From Haloglomus irregulare (GTDB taxonomy: Archaea; Halobacteriota; Halobacteria; Halobacteriales; Haloarculaceae), in contig NZ_QMDX01000001.1 in the NCBI RefSeq assembly GCF_007421925.1, forward strand, positions 84,629 to 148,628: a stretch of 64,000 nt of DNA, in the 5' to 3' direction. Positions 32,509 through 40,858 of the stretch are shown here, in pieces. The notes under the pieces are model-generated. The model ran no database searches, was not told the origin of the DNA, and saw only the letters and a list, made by a program, of their open reading frames with translations. Position numbers and translations under genes: made by a program. Each line of letters begins with the position of its first letter. Within the stretch, counting starts at the first letter, position 1.

Positions 32509-32724
32509 TTACCAGTAGCCGCCGCTCTCCAGCCACTCCGCGCTGCCGCGGGTCCCCACGACGACCATGCCGACGACGCTGCCGACGACCAGCGCCATGG
32601 TGACGACGGCGGCGGCCGCCCGGCTCCCCGCGAGCGGGCCGGTGACGAGCGAGACGACGGCGCCCAGGGCGACCAGCGCGACGGCCAGCCCGCAGACGGC
32701 GCTTAGGAGTCGGGTGTAGTCCAT
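32509..32724 (-). CDS. Two-helix small membrane protein
   Basis: A 71-residue protein, MDYTRLLSAVCGLAVALVALGAVV then SRAAAAVVTMALVVGSVVGMVVV, with two membrane helices and the tail GTRGSAEWLESGGYW. This plan is frequent among small haloarchaeal membrane proteins. It diverges from the 32784 gene with 59 bases between starts, the spacer having GTATAAAGC-type elements (near 32747-32755) that could serve as its promoter. Function unknown. Confidence 0.75.
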   Translation of the reverse strand: MDYTRLLSAVCGLAVALVALGAVVSLVTGPLAGSRAAAAVVTMALVVGSVVGMVVVGTRGSAEWLESGGYW

Positions 32725-32783
32725 ACCGACCGCTGGCGCCGCCGGAGTATAAAGCTCAAGACTCGTCGCCGCCTCGGAGGGGT

Positions 32784-33545
32784 ATGACCGTCGTCTGTGT
32801 CCTGGCCGACCCGCCACGCCCCGGACTCGTCTTCCCCGACCTCGTCGCGAACGCCCCGCTCTCGCCCGCGGCGGCGGCCGAACTCTACACCGCCGCGCTT
32901 CGCGACGTCTGCGGGGCCGCCGAGGCCAGCGGTGGCGACCTCCTCGTCAACTACCGTCCGGACGACGCCATCCCCGACGCGCACGTCCCCGACGGTGCCG
33001 ACGCCGAGCGCGAGGTGCGCGAGGCCCTCGAACCGACGCTCGACGAACCCGACGAGGCCCGCTTCGAGGTCCAGGTCGGCGAGACGTTCGCCGGGCGCGC
33101 CGGCAACACCGTCACCCATCTGCTCGACCAGGAGGGCGTCGCCTCCGCCGCCGTCACCGAGCCGGCCGCCGTCTTCTGCGCCCGGCAGGAGGTCGACGAG
33201 GCCGCGATGAAGCTCCGGCGCGCGCCGGTCGTGCTCGGGCCCGGGACCCGCGGCCGCGTCTACTTCGCCGGCTTCACCGAACCGATCGACTTCACCGACG
33301 CCTACACGCCGCCCGCGCTCCGGACGCTGACCGACCGCGCCGGCGATGCCGGCCACGACGTCGACTACCTCGGGACGCTCCCGCTGCTGGAGACGCCGGC
33401 CGACCTCGCGGAGATACTGCTGGGCGTCGGGACCCGCCGGACCGCCGGGCGACCGGTCCCGACCCACGTCGCCGACTGGCTCGACGACAGCGCCCTGACC
33501 GTCGTCGCCGACGGCGCGGGCGGGCTGGCACTGGCCGGCGAGTGA
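32784..33545 (+). CDS. DUF2064-like GT-A fold (glycosyl/nucleotidyl transferase-like) protein
   Basis: A 253-residue protein, MTVVCVLADPPRPGLVFPDL...LSPAAAAELYTAALRD, then GGDLLVNYRPDD and VVLGPGTRGRVYFAGFTEPIDF. The general order resembles the GT-A-like DUF2064/TIGR04282 family, although the usual metal-binding DxD is not obvious. The C-terminal LGTLPLLETPADLAEILLGVGTRR is helical. Substrate unknown. It ends 52 bases before the tRNA gene in the same direction. Confidence 0.68.
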   Translation: MTVVCVLADPPRPGLVFPDLVANAPLSPAAAAELYTAALRDVCGAAEASGGDLLVNYRPDDAIPDAHVPDGADAEREVREALEPTLDEPDEARFEVQVGETFAGRAGNTVTHLLDQEGVASAAVTEPAAVFCARQEVDEAAMKLRRAPVVLGPGTRGRVYFAGFTEPIDFTDAYTPPALRTLTDRAGDAGHDVDYLGTLPLLETPADLAEILLGVGTRRTAGRPVPTHVADWLDDSALTVVADGAGGLALAGE

Positions 33546-33597
33546 CCCGCCCCGACACCGATAGGTCTTAGCGACCCGGCCCGCTACGTCCGGGCGA

Positions 33598-33682
33598 GGT
33601 GGGGTGACCGAGTGGCCTAAGGTGGTTGCCTTGAGAGCAACTGGCGCCTCGCGCCTCATGGGTTCAAATCCCATCCCCACCG
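33598..33682 (+). tRNA. tRNA-Ser (anticodon UGA)
   Basis: A class II tRNA of 85 bases. Acceptor GGTGGGG pairs with CCCCACC; the D-stem is ACC/GGT; the anticodon stem GTTGC/GCAAC encloses the loop CTTGAGA with anticodon TGA. The long variable arm folds GGCGC/GCGCC, and the T-stem ATGGG/CCCAT encloses TTCAAAT. The discriminator is G and CCA is not encoded. It reads UCA and, by wobble, other UCN serine codons. No intron. About 690 gene-free bases follow. Confidence 0.97.
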
Positions 33683-34369
33683 CTTCCCCGAACATTCCAC
33701 TACTTATCCACAGAAGTCCAGTTTTCCACTATATATCGACGTATTCAGCAGATATGCCGCCGATACGTCGCTTCTCTGCATACCGAGGCTACCACCAGTG
33801 ACGGCAGGAACCTATCGGAGGCCCCCGGCCGGTGGCGGCTCGCTCCGGTCGCTTCGCTCCCCCCGCTGCGGTGCGTGCTCTACCTCACCGGGTCGACCGG
33901 CCGGCCCGTTTCAGTCCCACCCGGTGGCGGTTCCGGCCGGGCAGGGCGTCCCTGCGTCTCCCCGCGCTCGTGCGCTTCCTGCTCCCGGAACCGACCGACC
34001 AGCCCCTCTCGGGCCGGGAGCGCGTGGCCGAGCAGTGCGGGGCGGTTTCGCCGCCGTTCCGGGCGGCGCGGAGCGCCGCGAGTGCGAGGCCCGCGCGTGC
34101 CGGGGGACCCCGTCCCCCGTGCCTGGGGCATGGCCGCGAGAGGCCGGGGAGGGACAGAGCCACAGCGCGTCTCCGCTTCCCGGCTCCTGGCGGGCTCGAA
34201 GGGCGAGGGCTTCGGGGGCGTTCCCATCGTCGCTGTCGTCGCTGTGGTCGTAGGAGCAGGAGGGGTTCCGGGGACGCTGCCGCCGTCGGTGTCGGCTGCA
34301 CACTGAGCGGCCATCCGAGCGCCGCGTTCCTCGGTCGGATTTAACCCGGTCCCCGCCGAACCAGCACGT
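33683..34369. other. Gene-free region downstream of tRNA-Ser
   Basis: The first 110 bases are unusually AT-rich for this genome and hold an ACTATATATCG element (about 33727-33737). The remaining 500 bases are extremely GC-rich with short inverted repeats such as GGGCGGCGCGGAGCGCCG and GGCGGTTTCGCCGCC. Open frames exist in all directions but lack acidic bias. I do not recognise RNase P RNA or 7S RNA motifs, and I see no second copy of the tRNA 3' end, so past integration is only a possibility. Confidence 0.5.
34339..34345 (+). promoter_or_regulatory. TATA element of nnr-moaC
   Basis: ATTTAAC is centred 28 bases before the ATG at 34370, as for a leaderless message. Confidence 0.6.
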
Positions 34370-35821
34370 ATGCTCACTGCACGGGAGGTCGCGGTCCTCG
34401 ACGCGAACGCCGAGGCGCTCGGCGTGCCGCGCAAGCAGTTGATGGAGTCGTCGGGCAACGCCGTCGCCCGGGCGGTCCGGGACCTGGTCGACCCGGGTGC
34501 CGCGGTGGCCATCGTCGCCGGACGGGGGAACAACGGCGGCGACGGGCTGGTGGCGGCGCGGTTCCTCGACGAGTACGAGGCGTCGGTCCACCTGCTCGGG
34601 CGGGCGTCGGCCATCGGGACGGACATCGCCCGGGAGAACTGGGAGGCACTGATAGAGGCCGAGTACGACGCCCACGAGGTGACCGATTCGAGCGCGCTTG
34701 CCCTCGGCGACCCGGACCTCGTGGTCGACGCGATGCTCGGGACGGGGGTCGCGGGCGACCTGCGCGAGCCCGAGGCGACCGCCGCCGCGGCGATGATTGA
34801 CGCCGACGCGACCGTGCTCTCGGTGGACGTGCCCTCGGGCGTGGACCCGGACGGCGGCGTGAGGGCATCGAACGCCGTCGACGCCGACCACGTCGTGACG
34901 TTCCACGACACGAAGCCCGGGCTCCGGGCCGTCGACGCCGAGGTGCGGGTCGAACCCATCGGCATCCCCGCGGCGGCCGAGCGGTTCGTCGGGCCGGGCG
35001 ACCTGCTCCGGCCGGGTCGGGACCCACGGGGCCACAAGGGCGACCACGGCGAGGTGCTCGTGGTCGGCGGCGGGCCCTACACCGGCGCGCCGGCGCTGGC
35101 CGCACGGTCGGCGCTCCGGGCGGGGGCGGACCTCGTGCGGGTCGCCTGTCCCCACCCCGTCGCCCGGGCGCTGCAGGGGTACAGCGAGAACCTCATCGTG
35201 CGGCCGTTCGAGGGCGAGCGGTTCGCCCCGGGGAACGTCGCCACGGTCGCGGCACTGGCGACTGGGCACGACACCGTCGTCCTCGGGCCGGGGCTGGGCG
35301 ACGCGACCGCGACCCTGGACGCGGCCGGGCAGCTCCTCTCGGGGCTGGGCGGCACCGTCGTGGTGGACGCCGACGCGCTGCAGGTCGTCCCGGAGGTGGA
35401 GACCGACGCCACGTTGCTGTGCACGCCACACCAGGGCGAACTCCGGGCGATGGGCGGGGAGACGGCCGCGGACCCCGCGGAGCGGGCCGACCTGGCCGAG
35501 GCGTTCGCAGCCGAACTGGGGCACACGCTGCTGGTGAAGGGCGCACAGGACGTCATCACCGACGGCGAGCGGACGCGGCGCAACCGGACCGGGAACGCCG
35601 GGATGACCGTCGGCGGGACCGGCGACGTGCTGGCGGGCGCCTGCGGGGCCCTGGCCGCCGTTCTGGACCCGCACGCGGCCGCCTGCGTCGCCGCCTTCGC
35701 CAACGGTCGCGCGGGCGACATCGTCGTCGCGGAGCGGGGCCACGGCCTGGTCGCGACTGACCTCGTGGACGCGCTGCCGCAGGCGCTCCGTCGACCGGAC
35801 GCGGCCGGGGGGGCAGCATGA
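34370..35821 (+). CDS. nnr: Bifunctional NAD(P)H-hydrate repair enzyme (epimerase plus dehydratase)
   Basis: A 483-residue fusion that repairs damaged NADH and NADPH. The epimerase domain (about 1-215) has VAGRGNNGGDGLVAARFL and DAMLGTGVAGDLR. The dehydratase domain (about 225-480) has HKGDHGEVLVVGGGPYTGAPALA, VDADALQVV and GNAGMTVGGTGDVLAGACGAL with the catalytic Asp of GTGDVL. Length and order match bacterial and archaeal Nnr. The stop overlaps the moaC start by four bases, so repair and molybdopterin synthesis genes share one message. Confidence 0.97.
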   Translation: MLTAREVAVLDANAEALGVPRKQLMESSGNAVARAVRDLVDPGAAVAIVAGRGNNGGDGLVAARFLDEYEASVHLLGRASAIGTDIARENWEALIEAEYDAHEVTDSSALALGDPDLVVDAMLGTGVAGDLREPEATAAAAMIDADATVLSVDVPSGVDPDGGVRASNAVDADHVVTFHDTKPGLRAVDAEVRVEPIGIPAAAERFVGPGDLLRPGRDPRGHKGDHGEVLVVGGGPYTGAPALAARSALRAGADLVRVACPHPVARALQGYSENLIVRPFEGERFAPGNVATVAALATGHDTVVLGPGLGDATATLDAAGQLLSGLGGTVVVDADALQVVPEVETDATLLCTPHQGELRAMGGETAADPAERADLAEAFAAELGHTLLVKGAQDVITDGERTRRNRTGNAGMTVGGTGDVLAGACGALAAVLDPHAAACVAAFANGRAGDIVVAERGHGLVATDLVDALPQALRRPDAAGGAA

Positions 35822-36336
35822 GCGACGAGAACCCGGGGGGCGACGGCGGAAACGACGGGGACCCGGAAGGGTTGACCCACGTCGACGAGGGTGACGTCCA
35901 GATGGTGGACGTCGGCGACAAGCCCGACACGGCGCGCCGGGCGGTCGCGCGGGGGACCATCCACCTCCGGGCCGCTACCGTCGACGCCGTTCGCGCCGAC
36001 GAGGTCGGCAAGGGCGACGTGCTCGCGACTGCCCGCGTCGGCGCCGTCCAGGCGGTCAAGCACACCTGGGAGACGGTCCCGATGTGCCACCACATCCCCA
36101 TCACCAACGTCGAGACGACGTTCGACGTGGGCGACGGGCGGGTCGACCTGGAGGTGGCCGTCGAGACGACCGGCAAGACGGGCTGCGAGATGGAGGCCCT
36201 GGAAGGGGTCACGACGGGGCTGAACGTCGTCTGGGACATGGTGAAGGCCGTCGAGAAGGACGACGACGGCGAGTATCCGGCGACGCGTATCGACGACGTG
36301 CGGGTTGTCGAGAAGACGAAGCGGCCGCTGGAGTAG
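35818..36336 (+). CDS. moaC: Cyclic pyranopterin monophosphate synthase MoaC
   Basis: A 172-residue enzyme that, with MoaA, turns GTP into cPMP in the first stage of molybdenum cofactor synthesis. Conserved blocks are MVDVGDKPDTARRAVARG, the active-site KHTWETVPMCHHIPIT, TTGKTGCEMEALEGVTTG and the C-terminal VWDMVKAVEKDDDG. An N-terminal acidic extension of about 18 residues is Gly/Asp-rich. It is coupled to nnr. A CinA/MoaB-like domain gene occurs at 53868 but no other moa gene is in the window. Confidence 0.97.
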   Translation: MSDENPGGDGGNDGDPEGLTHVDEGDVQMVDVGDKPDTARRAVARGTIHLRAATVDAVRADEVGKGDVLATARVGAVQAVKHTWETVPMCHHIPITNVETTFDVGDGRVDLEVAVETTGKTGCEMEALEGVTTGLNVVWDMVKAVEKDDDGEYPATRIDDVRVVEKTKRPLE

Positions 36337-36379
36337 GACGCAGTCGCCGGTACCGCCCCGCCTGGTGGTGGACTCGAAC

Positions 36380-36874
36380 TCAGTACCAGATCGAGTCGCC
36401 GCTGCACTGTGTCTGGTTGATAATCGCCGTCCCCGCTCCATCCTCGTCTGCGACGAGTTCGATGAACAGGCGCGGCTCGAACTCCTCCGGTCGCTCGTCG
36501 GCGGGTCGGAGTTTCCGCGCGCAGTCGGGGTAGTAGCGGTATTCCGCCGCGGGCATTCCGTAGCTGTCCCCGAACCGGACCCGGACGAGGTAGCTCCGTG
36601 CCGGCGCGATGTCCGTGGTCGTTTTTCGACCGGGGGCGCCGGTCACGTCCGCCGGCCCCGGGACGGAGATCGACTCCTCGTAGACGACCGCCTCGCTGTA
36701 CTCGTTCCCGTCAGGTCGCAGCAGTTCGACACTGACCTCTGCCTCCTGCTCGATTTCGTTGCGGAGCATCAGTGAGAGCTGCGGCCCAGGGACCAGCGGG
36801 AGCCGCGAACAGCCGGCCAGCGCCGCCAGCCCGGCCGCGCCGCCGGCTCGCAACAGGTCGCGTCGGGAGGGCAT
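36380..36874 (-). CDS. Tat-exported lipoprotein, unknown
   Basis: A 164-residue protein with SRRDLLRAGGAAGLAALAGC, a twin-arginine signal ending in a lipobox. The mature domain is a small beta protein: LSLMLRNEIEQEAEVSVELL, then RSYLVRVRFGDSYGM, then FIELVADEDGAGTAIINQTQC. This looks like an immunoglobulin-like or C2-like sandwich common in haloarchaeal surface proteins. It converges with moaC. No family name can be given. Confidence 0.75.
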   Translation of the reverse strand: MPSRRDLLRAGGAAGLAALAGCSRLPLVPGPQLSLMLRNEIEQEAEVSVELLRPDGNEYSEAVVYEESISVPGPADVTGAPGRKTTTDIAPARSYLVRVRFGDSYGMPAAEYRYYPDCARKLRPADERPEEFEPRLFIELVADEDGAGTAIINQTQCSGDSIWY

Positions 36875-36991
36875 CACCGGTGGCACGGCGGCATGGAGAA
36901 TGTGTCTTGTGTCGCCTCACGTGGGAAACGGGGCCTCCCGGCCGGCAGAACACGGCGCTGGCCTCCGGGCCAACCTGTTCTCCGCCGTGGC

Positions 36992-38296
36992 TCAGGCCTC
37001 GACCGCCATCTCCGAGGCCTTCGACCGCGCCCGGCTGATCACGCTCGGCCGGGCCTCGAAGTCGACGACGACCTGCTCGCCGTAGTCCACGTCGTTGACG
37101 TGGGCGTTGTCGTGGACCCAGGAGACGAGGCTCATCGCCTCGTCGCACATCGGGAGGACGAGCCGCTCGCGCTCGAGCGGCGGCAGTTCGTCGTCGACGC
37201 GGTCGCGCAGTTCGGCGATACCGTCGCCGTCCAGCGCGCTGACGGCGATGGGGTTGGGCGCGAGCGCCGAGAGCGCATCCCGCTTGCGCCGGAGTTCGTC
37301 GGCGGCCACCTTATCGGTCTTGTTGAGGACGGTCACGATAGGCGCCTCGTTGCGCTCGTACAGGGTGTCGTGACACGTCACCAGCTTCTCGCGGATCCCC
37401 TCGACCGGGTCGGAGACGTCGACTACGAGCAGGACGAGGTCGGCCCGGTACACCTCCGACAGCGTCGATTTGAACGACTCGACGAGCCAGTGGGGCAGGT
37501 CCGAGACGAACCCGACCGTATCGGTCACGAGCACGTCGCGCCTGCCCATGTCCGCGCGGCGGGTCGTGGTGCCGAGCGTGGTGAACAGCCGGTCCTCGGA
37601 CTCGGCCGTCGCGTCCAGATCCGGGTGGAGCTCGGCGTTCTCCTCGATGTCGAGCTCGTCGGCCAGCCGCCGGAGGAGCGTCGATTTGCCGGCGTTGGTG
37701 TAGCCCGCCAGCGCGACGAGGTCGAAGCCGGACTCGCGGCGCTGCTCGCGCCGGTGGGCCTCGGTCGTCTCGATGGCCTCCAGCTCGTCGCTGATCTCGG
37801 CGATCTGGCGCTTGATGTCCTGCTCGCGGGACTCGTCGTACTCGCCGAGCCCCATGAACCCGGGGCGCTCGTCGCGTTTCGCCAGCGACGCCTTCGCCTC
37901 GGCCCGGGGGAGCTCGTAGCGCAGCTCCGCGAGCTCGACCTGGAGCTGGGCCTTCTTTGTCGCGGCCCGTTGGCCGAAGATCTCCAGGATGAGTCGGAAC
38001 CGGTCGACCAGCGCGACCCCCTCGGGCAGCCTGTTGCCGAGATTGAACGTCTGGTACGGGCCGAGCCGGTTGTCGAACAGGACCGCGCCCGCGCCCGCCT
38101 CGGCGACGACCGCCGCCAGCTCGTCGGCCTTCCCCTCACCCAGACAGAGGGCGGGGTCCTCCTTCCGGGTCTGGGTCACCTCCGCGACCACCTCGTAGCC
38201 CGCGGCTCGGGCGAGGTCGCGGAACTCGACGAGGTCGGCCTCGCCGGCGTCAACCCGTTTCGCGACGACTGCCGTCCCCTGGTGTTCCTCTGTCAC
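36992..38296 (-). CDS. hflX: GTPase HflX
   Basis: A 434-residue ribosome-associated GTPase. The N-terminal HflX domain (AGYEVVAEVTQTRKEDPALCLGEGK, then LGPYQTFNLGNRLPEGVALVDR) is followed by a helical linker and the G domain with G1 AGYTNAGKST, G3 DTVGFVSDLP and G4 NKTD. HflX splits or rescues stalled ribosomes under stress in bacteria. A GTG start gives MTEEHQGTAVVAKR. It stands alone. The 103 bases upstream to the FUN14 start hold no other gene. Confidence 0.97.
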   Translation of the reverse strand: MTEEHQGTAVVAKRVDAGEADLVEFRDLARAAGYEVVAEVTQTRKEDPALCLGEGKADELAAVVAEAGAGAVLFDNRLGPYQTFNLGNRLPEGVALVDRFRLILEIFGQRAATKKAQLQVELAELRYELPRAEAKASLAKRDERPGFMGLGEYDESREQDIKRQIAEISDELEAIETTEAHRREQRRESGFDLVALAGYTNAGKSTLLRRLADELDIEENAELHPDLDATAESEDRLFTTLGTTTRRADMGRRDVLVTDTVGFVSDLPHWLVESFKSTLSEVYRADLVLLVVDVSDPVEGIREKLVTCHDTLYERNEAPIVTVLNKTDKVAADELRRKRDALSALAPNPIAVSALDGDGIAELRDRVDDELPPLERERLVLPMCDEAMSLVSWVHDNAHVNDVDYGEQVVVDFEARPSVISRARSKASEMAVEA

Positions 38297-38399
38297 TCAC
38301 CGCTCCCTTGCCTCCCCTGGGTGAAAACCTCATCGCCGGTCGGTCCCGCCCGACGGGTCGCCACAAGAGCCTTACACCACCCTGGCCCATCCCTCGACA

Positions 38400-38723
38400 A
38401 TGGTCGATTTCCAGTCGCTGGCCCAGACCGTCGGCATCAACATTGGGACGGGCGCCCTCATCGGCGGCATCATCGGCTTCACTGCCAAGAAGGTCGCCAA
38501 GCTCGTCGCCATCATCGTCGGCCTCGAACTGGCGCTGTTCAAGTTCCTCGAGTCACGGCAGATACTCGTCGTCAACTGGGACAGGGTCGGCGCGAGCTTC
38601 CTCACCGCCGGCGAGGCGGCCGCCTCGCAGACCCCGCCGTCCTGGATCATGACCCTCCTCTCGACGCTCTCGGTCAGCGGCGGGTTCGCGGGCGGCTTCC
38701 TGCTCGGGTTCAAGAAGGCGTGA
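38400..38723 (+). CDS. FUN14-family membrane protein
   Basis: A 107-residue membrane protein. MVDFQSLAQTVGINIGTGALIGGIIGFTAKKVAKLVAIIVGL matches the Gly-rich first part of FUN14 proteins, and the end GGFAGGFLLGFKKA matches the second. Three membrane segments are expected. In eukaryotes FUNDC1 acts at mitochondria; the archaeal role is unknown. The 121 bases after it show nothing. Confidence 0.9.
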   Translation: MVDFQSLAQTVGINIGTGALIGGIIGFTAKKVAKLVAIIVGLELALFKFLESRQILVVNWDRVGASFLTAGEAAASQTPPSWIMTLLSTLSVSGGFAGGFLLGFKKA

Positions 38724-38844
38724 TGCCTCGGTCACAGTCAGTTTCCCGGGAATCGCTGTATCACTCGTAATATCGGGGACGTTCGGGCCGAGAGTGCCCG
38801 ATAGCCTGCGAACAGCGACCCGGTGAGTCCCCGGCGCCCTGGCG

Positions 38845-39621
38845 CTACCGTCGGACGACCTCGACCTCGTGGCCGTCGTTGGTCCTGGTGAAGGCGTAGC
38901 GCTGGTTGCAGGATTCGGGGTCGCGGTAGTCGGCGGCGTTACGCAGCATGAGCGCCTCCCAGGCGTCGTTGAGGTCCTCCGTGCGGACGGCGAGGTGACC
39001 CCAGGCGTCCCCCATGTCGTAGGTGCTGCCGTCGTAGTTGTAGGTGAGTTCGACGCTCATCGCCTCCTCGGGGGCGTCGCGGGGGGCCATGAAGTAGAGC
39101 GCGAAGCTGTCGAGCTCGACCCGCCGGTGCAGCTCGTAGTCGAGCTTCCGGGCGTACCAGCCGATGGCGGCCTCGGCGTCCTCGACACGGAGCATCGTGT
39201 GGTCCAGCGACCAGCGCGCCCCGTGGTCGCGCTCGACGATCTCGATCTCGTGGCCGTCGGGGTCGGTGACGAAGGCGTACTCCCCGCCACAGGACTCGGG
39301 GTCGCGGTAGTCCGCGACGCCCCCGTCCATGAGTTCCGCGTAGGCCTCGTGGACGTCGTCGACGCGGACGGCGATGTGGCCCCAGGCGTCACCCATGTCG
39401 TAGCTCCGGCCGTCGTGGTTGTACGTCAGCTCCAGGACGGCGCCGGCCTCGTGGCGGTCCTCGGGGGCGAGGAAGACGTTGGTGAACGTGTCGGCCTCCA
39501 TGCGCCCCTCCTCGACGTAGTCGAGATGGCTCGTGTACCAGTCGACCGATGCCTCCAGGTCCTCGACCCGCATCATGGTGTGGTCGAGCGTCGCGTCGAA
39601 CGAGGTATCGGAGTCAAGCAT
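38845..39621 (-). CDS. Two-domain VOC protein, probable single-chain glyoxalase I
   Basis: A 258-residue fusion of two complete VOC domains. Domain 1 has LDHTMMRVEDLEASVDWY, LELTYNHDG, DMGDAWGHIAVRVDD and DPDGHEIEIVE. Domain 2 repeats LDHTMLRVEDAEAAIGWY, VELTYNYDG, DMGDAWGHLAVRTED and NDGHEVEVV. The glyoxalase I metal ligands (His of LDHTM, Glu of LELTY/VELTY, His of WGH, Glu of EIEIV/EVEVV) occur in both. Lactoylglutathione lyase-type activity on a thiol adduct (haloarchaea use gamma-glutamylcysteine) is inferred. Confidence 0.9.
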   Translation of the reverse strand: MLDSDTSFDATLDHTMMRVEDLEASVDWYTSHLDYVEEGRMEADTFTNVFLAPEDRHEAGAVLELTYNHDGRSYDMGDAWGHIAVRVDDVHEAYAELMDGGVADYRDPESCGGEYAFVTDPDGHEIEIVERDHGARWSLDHTMLRVEDAEAAIGWYARKLDYELHRRVELDSFALYFMAPRDAPEEAMSVELTYNYDGSTYDMGDAWGHLAVRTEDLNDAWEALMLRNAADYRDPESCNQRYAFTRTNDGHEVEVVRR

Positions 39622-39714
39622 CGGGCCGGACTACTCGCGGCCGAGCGAAAAAGGTGATGACGGCCCCCCGAGCGGCCGCAGACATCGTCTACGGTGACCC
39701 GAGGAACGACCCGC

Positions 39715-39966
39715 TCAGCCGTCCAGTTCGGGGTCGAGGCCGCCCTCGTTCTCGCCGCCCGGGCGGGGCTCGACGCCGACCTGCCGGAGCGCCTCGTAGT
39801 AGGTGGACGCGTCGGCCTCGCCGACGAACTCGGCGAGCGCCTCCAGCTCGAGTTCCCAGGCGACGTACTGGACGGCACCGCGGTTCAGGGGATGGTCGAC
39901 CTCGTCGTGATCCAGCGCGCGCGGCAGTTGCGCCAGTATCTCGTCGGTGATGGGGACGCGGTTCAC
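39715..39966 (-). CDS. Small conserved haloarchaeal protein, unknown
   Basis: An 83-residue acidic protein from a GTG: NRVPITDEILAQLPRALDHD, then VDHPLNRGAVQYVAWELELEALAEFVGEADASTYYEALRQVG. It appears mostly helical. It follows the J-domain gene by 25 bases on the same strand, so it may be in its operon. I cannot name its family securely. Confidence 0.72.
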   Translation of the reverse strand: MNRVPITDEILAQLPRALDHDEVDHPLNRGAVQYVAWELELEALAEFVGEADASTYYEALRQVGVEPRPGGENEGGLDPELDG

Positions 39967-39991
39967 CCGAGCACCTCCACGGGCGACCGGG

Positions 39992-40660
39992 TCACGGCGT
40001 GGCCTCCCCGGCGGGGGTCGGGTCCCCGCGGGTCGCCTCGCCGGCGGCCGCGGCCCGTGCCGTCGCGTAGGCCTCGCGGACGCGTTTGAACTCCTCCTCG
40101 TCGCCGCCGTGGTCCGGGTGGGCCTCCTTCACCTTCTTCCGGTAGGCCCGTCGGACCTCGGCCTCGCTGGCAGTCCGCGGGAGGCCGAGCACGGCGAACG
40201 CGGTGTCGTCCGGGGCCACATCCTCATCCTCGTCCTCGTCCGGCCCGAAGTCGACCGCCGGGGTCTCGAAGGGGAGTCGCGAGCCGAGATGGACGCCCGG
40301 CAGCTCGTGCTCGACGAGCACGGAGTGCGTGGCCGAGCGTTCGAGGCGGTAGAACGTCCGCGGGTCGAAGGTGATGGCCACGTCGCGGTCCGGGAGGTAG
40401 AACTCGACCGAGCCGCCCTCGATCGGGTGGTCCTCGGCAAACGGTTCGTCGATTGCGTCGAGGTACTCGCGGATCTCACCGGCCCGACGGTCGTCGTCGG
40501 TGCCGCTCCGGCGCGTCTCGGGGCCGGACCCGCCGTTGCCCGGGAACCAGCGGGCCCCGACGTAGAACAGGGACGCGGCGAGACAGCTGGCGGCGAACCC
40601 GATGGCGAGGCCCAGGACGACCCATCGCGGAACCCCGAACCCGAGCACCTCGTCCAACAC
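39992..40660 (-). CDS. Membrane-anchored J-domain (DnaJ-like) protein
   Basis: About 222 residues. A single N-terminal membrane helix (VPRWVVLGLAIGFAASCLAASLFYVG) is followed by an acidic domain and a C-terminal J domain (about 165-215): DTAFAVLGLPRTASEAEVRRAYRKKVKEAHPDHGGDEEEF, with the His-Pro-Asp tripeptide. Domain order is opposite to DnaJ, where J is first. The middle part DREVAITFDPRTFY-like strands (actual VAITFDPRTFYRLERS) are unassigned. It could recruit DnaK to the membrane. The start is uncertain: GTG at 40660 is taken because no ATG precedes the helix closely. Confidence 0.82.
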   Translation of the reverse strand: MLDEVLGFGVPRWVVLGLAIGFAASCLAASLFYVGARWFPGNGGSGPETRRSGTDDDRRAGEIREYLDAIDEPFAEDHPIEGGSVEFYLPDRDVAITFDPRTFYRLERSATHSVLVEHELPGVHLGSRLPFETPAVDFGPDEDEDEDVAPDDTAFAVLGLPRTASEAEVRRAYRKKVKEAHPDHGGDEEEFKRVREAYATARAAAAGEATRGDPTPAGEATP

Positions 40661-40858
40661 GAGGGTCGGTAGGTGTAGCAGGGGTATGAATCCCTCGGGA
40701 AGCGGCCGGCGTGGCCGGCACGCGACGGTCCCGTTCCGGCGGCCGGAATCGGGCCACAACCGAACGATTGGACGGTTCTGTCAGAACCGTTTACGGGGCG
40801 GATACCGCCCCTCCGGTAGCCGTTCCGTACGGGACCACCCCACAGACGATCGATACAC

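Noticed and set aside
33921-33950. CRISPR-like repeat start (GTTTCAGTCCCACCC)
   Set aside because: It occurs once only; there are no regularly spaced copies and no cas genes in the window.
34132-34305. Possible small protein with one hydrophobic segment
   Set aside because: The frame has a basic, Gly-rich N-terminus, no promoter and no recognisable family. The hydrophobic stretch is encoded by a simple GTCGCTGTC-type repeat.
33683-34369. RNase P RNA or 7S RNA in the gap after tRNA-Ser
   Set aside because: I looked for the conserved core motifs of both by eye and found none. A covariance search could overturn this.
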